In this document: positions 63,150 through 64,000 of the stretch, piece by piece | Layout: the number at the start of each line of letters is the position of its first letter | How positions within the stretch are numbered: position 1 is the first letter of the stretch | DNA from: Bacteroidota bacterium | Lineage (GTDB): Bacteria; Bacteroidota; Bacteroidia; Bacteroidales; Lentimicrobiaceae | Assembly (NCBI GenBank): GCA_009773455.1 | Contig: WSXU01000006.1 | Location: 1 to 64,000, forward strand | Direction: 5' to 3' | DNA length: 64,000 nucleotides | Notes under the pieces: model-generated | Database searches by the model: none | What the model saw: the letters and a program-made list of their open reading frames with translations, nothing else | What the model was told of the DNA's origin: nothing | Translations under genes and position numbers: made by a program

Positions 63150-64000
63150 GTGAAAAAAACTGTTCATAAAATCATTCATGAGGCAAACTTCCTCTCCCTG
63201 TTGAGCAATATTACCAATGCCTTTTTTGGAATTGCCGGATTTGCCATTTTAACAAGAAGTTTCCCTATCGATATTTTCGGGCAGTGGGTGCTCTACATTA
63301 CAGCGGCGAACTTTATGGATATGTTCCGCTTTGGGATAACCAACACGGCAGTTGTGCGATACCTCTCGGGTGTGGATCATGATGAGAGAATCAGATTTAT
63401 CGGCTCAAACGGACTTATCGGACTTGTAGCAACCACCTGTATTGCTGTTCTGGTCTGGGCTTGTCAGTTGCTTTTCAGTGAGCCCATCAGTAATGCAGGA
63501 TATCAGCTATTCTTTGTCTGGTACCCATTGCTTGCATTTTTTACACTGCCTTTCAATACAGCGCTTGTCGTAATGCAGGCTGATCAGAAATTTGGAAAAT
63601 TACTCTGGATTAAAGCAGTAAACAGCGGTGGTTTTTTCCTGCTGCTGCTGATCAACTTTCTGTTTTTTAACATGACTTTGATGCAACTCATCTGGGTTCA
63701 GTTAGGGATTAATCTGCTGACTTCAGCCATTTGTGTTTTCAACGGATGGGACGGACTAAGGTACATGATGAAAGCAACCCGCAGAACGACAAGGGAATTA
63801 TTGAATTTCGGCAAGTACACGACTTTTACCATCATCGGTACTAACCTGCTGCGAAGTGCAGATACGCTGATCATCAGCCTGAGCCCGCTGGGAACAGCTG
63901 CTGTCGCATTGTATAGTATTCCTCTAAAACTTACTGAACTTCAGCAGATTCCTCTGCGTAGCTTTGCAGCGACAGCTTTTCCTAAATTATCAAAGGCAAG
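63150..64000 (+). CDS. Wzx-like polysaccharide flippase (3' end outside window)
   Basis: Starts with GTG at 63150, 11 bases after the wzz-like stop, and stays open to the window end (283 complete codons). The translation begins VKKTVHKIIHEANFLSLLSN and contains about eight hydrophobic helices, with sequences such as FGIAGFAILTRSFPIDIFG and LNFGKYTTFTIIGTNLLRSAD. This is the MATE/PST oligosaccharide flippase pattern (Polysacc_synt). It would move undecaprenyl-linked units across the inner membrane. The C-terminal part is not in the window. Context with the TolC-like and Wzz-like genes supports an exopolysaccharide locus that continues to the right. Confidence 0.87.
   Translation, partial: MKKTVHKIIHEANFLSLLSNITNAFFGIAGFAILTRSFPIDIFGQWVLYITAANFMDMFRFGITNTAVVRYLSGVDHDERIRFIGSNGLIGLVATTCIAVLVWACQLLFSEPISNAGYQLFFVWYPLLAFFTLPFNTALVVMQADQKFGKLLWIKAVNSGGFFLLLLINFLFFNMTLMQLIWVQLGINLLTSAICVFNGWDGLRYMMKATRRTTRELLNFGKYTTFTIIGTNLLRSADTLIISLSPLGTAAVALYSIPLKLTELQQIPLRSFAATAFPKLSKA

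Noticed and set aside
1-64000. tRNA, rRNA, CRISPR arrays and insertion sequences
   Set aside because: Looked for typical tRNA arms, direct repeat arrays with regular spacers, and transposase signatures, and found none that I can support by eye.

Overview
The window looks like a chromosomal segment of a member of the Bacteroidota, probably Bacteroidales-like; genus cannot be set from the sequence. The evidence is several secreted proteins with C-terminal type IX secretion (T9SS) sorting domains, a GldI-like FKBP lipoprotein, promoters of the TTTG / TAnnTTTG type, starts without Shine-Dalgarno sequences, and a GT3 glycogen synthase fused to an alpha-glucan phosphorylase. Gene density is high, and I see no insertion sequence, tRNA, rRNA or CRISPR array.

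Layout. 1-6 kb: the end of a hybrid sensor kinase, a TerC-type membrane protein, a T9SS-sorted protein and an S9 peptidase. 6.2-15.6 kb: a glycogen / alpha-glucan cluster (debranching enzyme, GT4 transferase, GH57 enzyme, GT3-GT35 fusion), then fabG. 16.5-20 kb: a secreted Cys-containing protein, a GT39-like membrane glycosyltransferase and a ferritin-like/VIT1-CCC1 fusion. 20.2-23.9 kb: a four-gene operon encoding a signal-less GH19 endolysin-like protein, two related small membrane proteins and an exported trypsin-like protease. This is the best candidate for an undescribed system. 24-32 kb: a T9SS protein, a PQQ-type propeller, a DUF3108-like protein, a VWA membrane protein, an M48 protease and a TPR protein. 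32-41.8 kb: PBP1A, an ABC exporter, a SlyD-like isomerase, a three-gene operon (LMW phosphatase, threonine dehydratase-like, RsmI-like), dnaA and a YigZ protein.

42-53 kb: two DMT transporters, a HIT protein with a Cys-cluster protein of unknown function, a large OmpA/TSP3 protein, an unknown protein divergent from prmC, a subtilase with a T9SS tail, then about 0.9 kb of very AT-rich non-coding DNA before an XRE-type regulator with a clear promoter. 53-59 kb: ndk, an NrnA-type DHH phosphoesterase, two FKBP lipoproteins, a GT2 transferase and a CysQ-type phosphatase. 59.1-64 kb: the start of an exopolysaccharide locus (short TolC-like protein, Wzz/BY-kinase-like co-polymerase, Wzx-like flippase cut by the window end), preceded by a two-hairpin leader ending in a T run.

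How the genes work together. The 6.2-15.6 kb genes can make and recycle an intracellular alpha-glucan without a visible glgA/glgB/glgC set. The 59-64 kb genes fit export of a surface polysaccharide. The envelope genes (PBP1A, OmpA/TSP3, FKBP lipoproteins, T9SS cargo) fit a Gram-negative cell with T9SS. Start codons were revised where a promoter -10/-7 box, a signal peptide or family length argued for it (fabG, the PQQ propeller protein, the dehydratase, prmC, nrnA, cysQ, the TolC-like gene, wzz).
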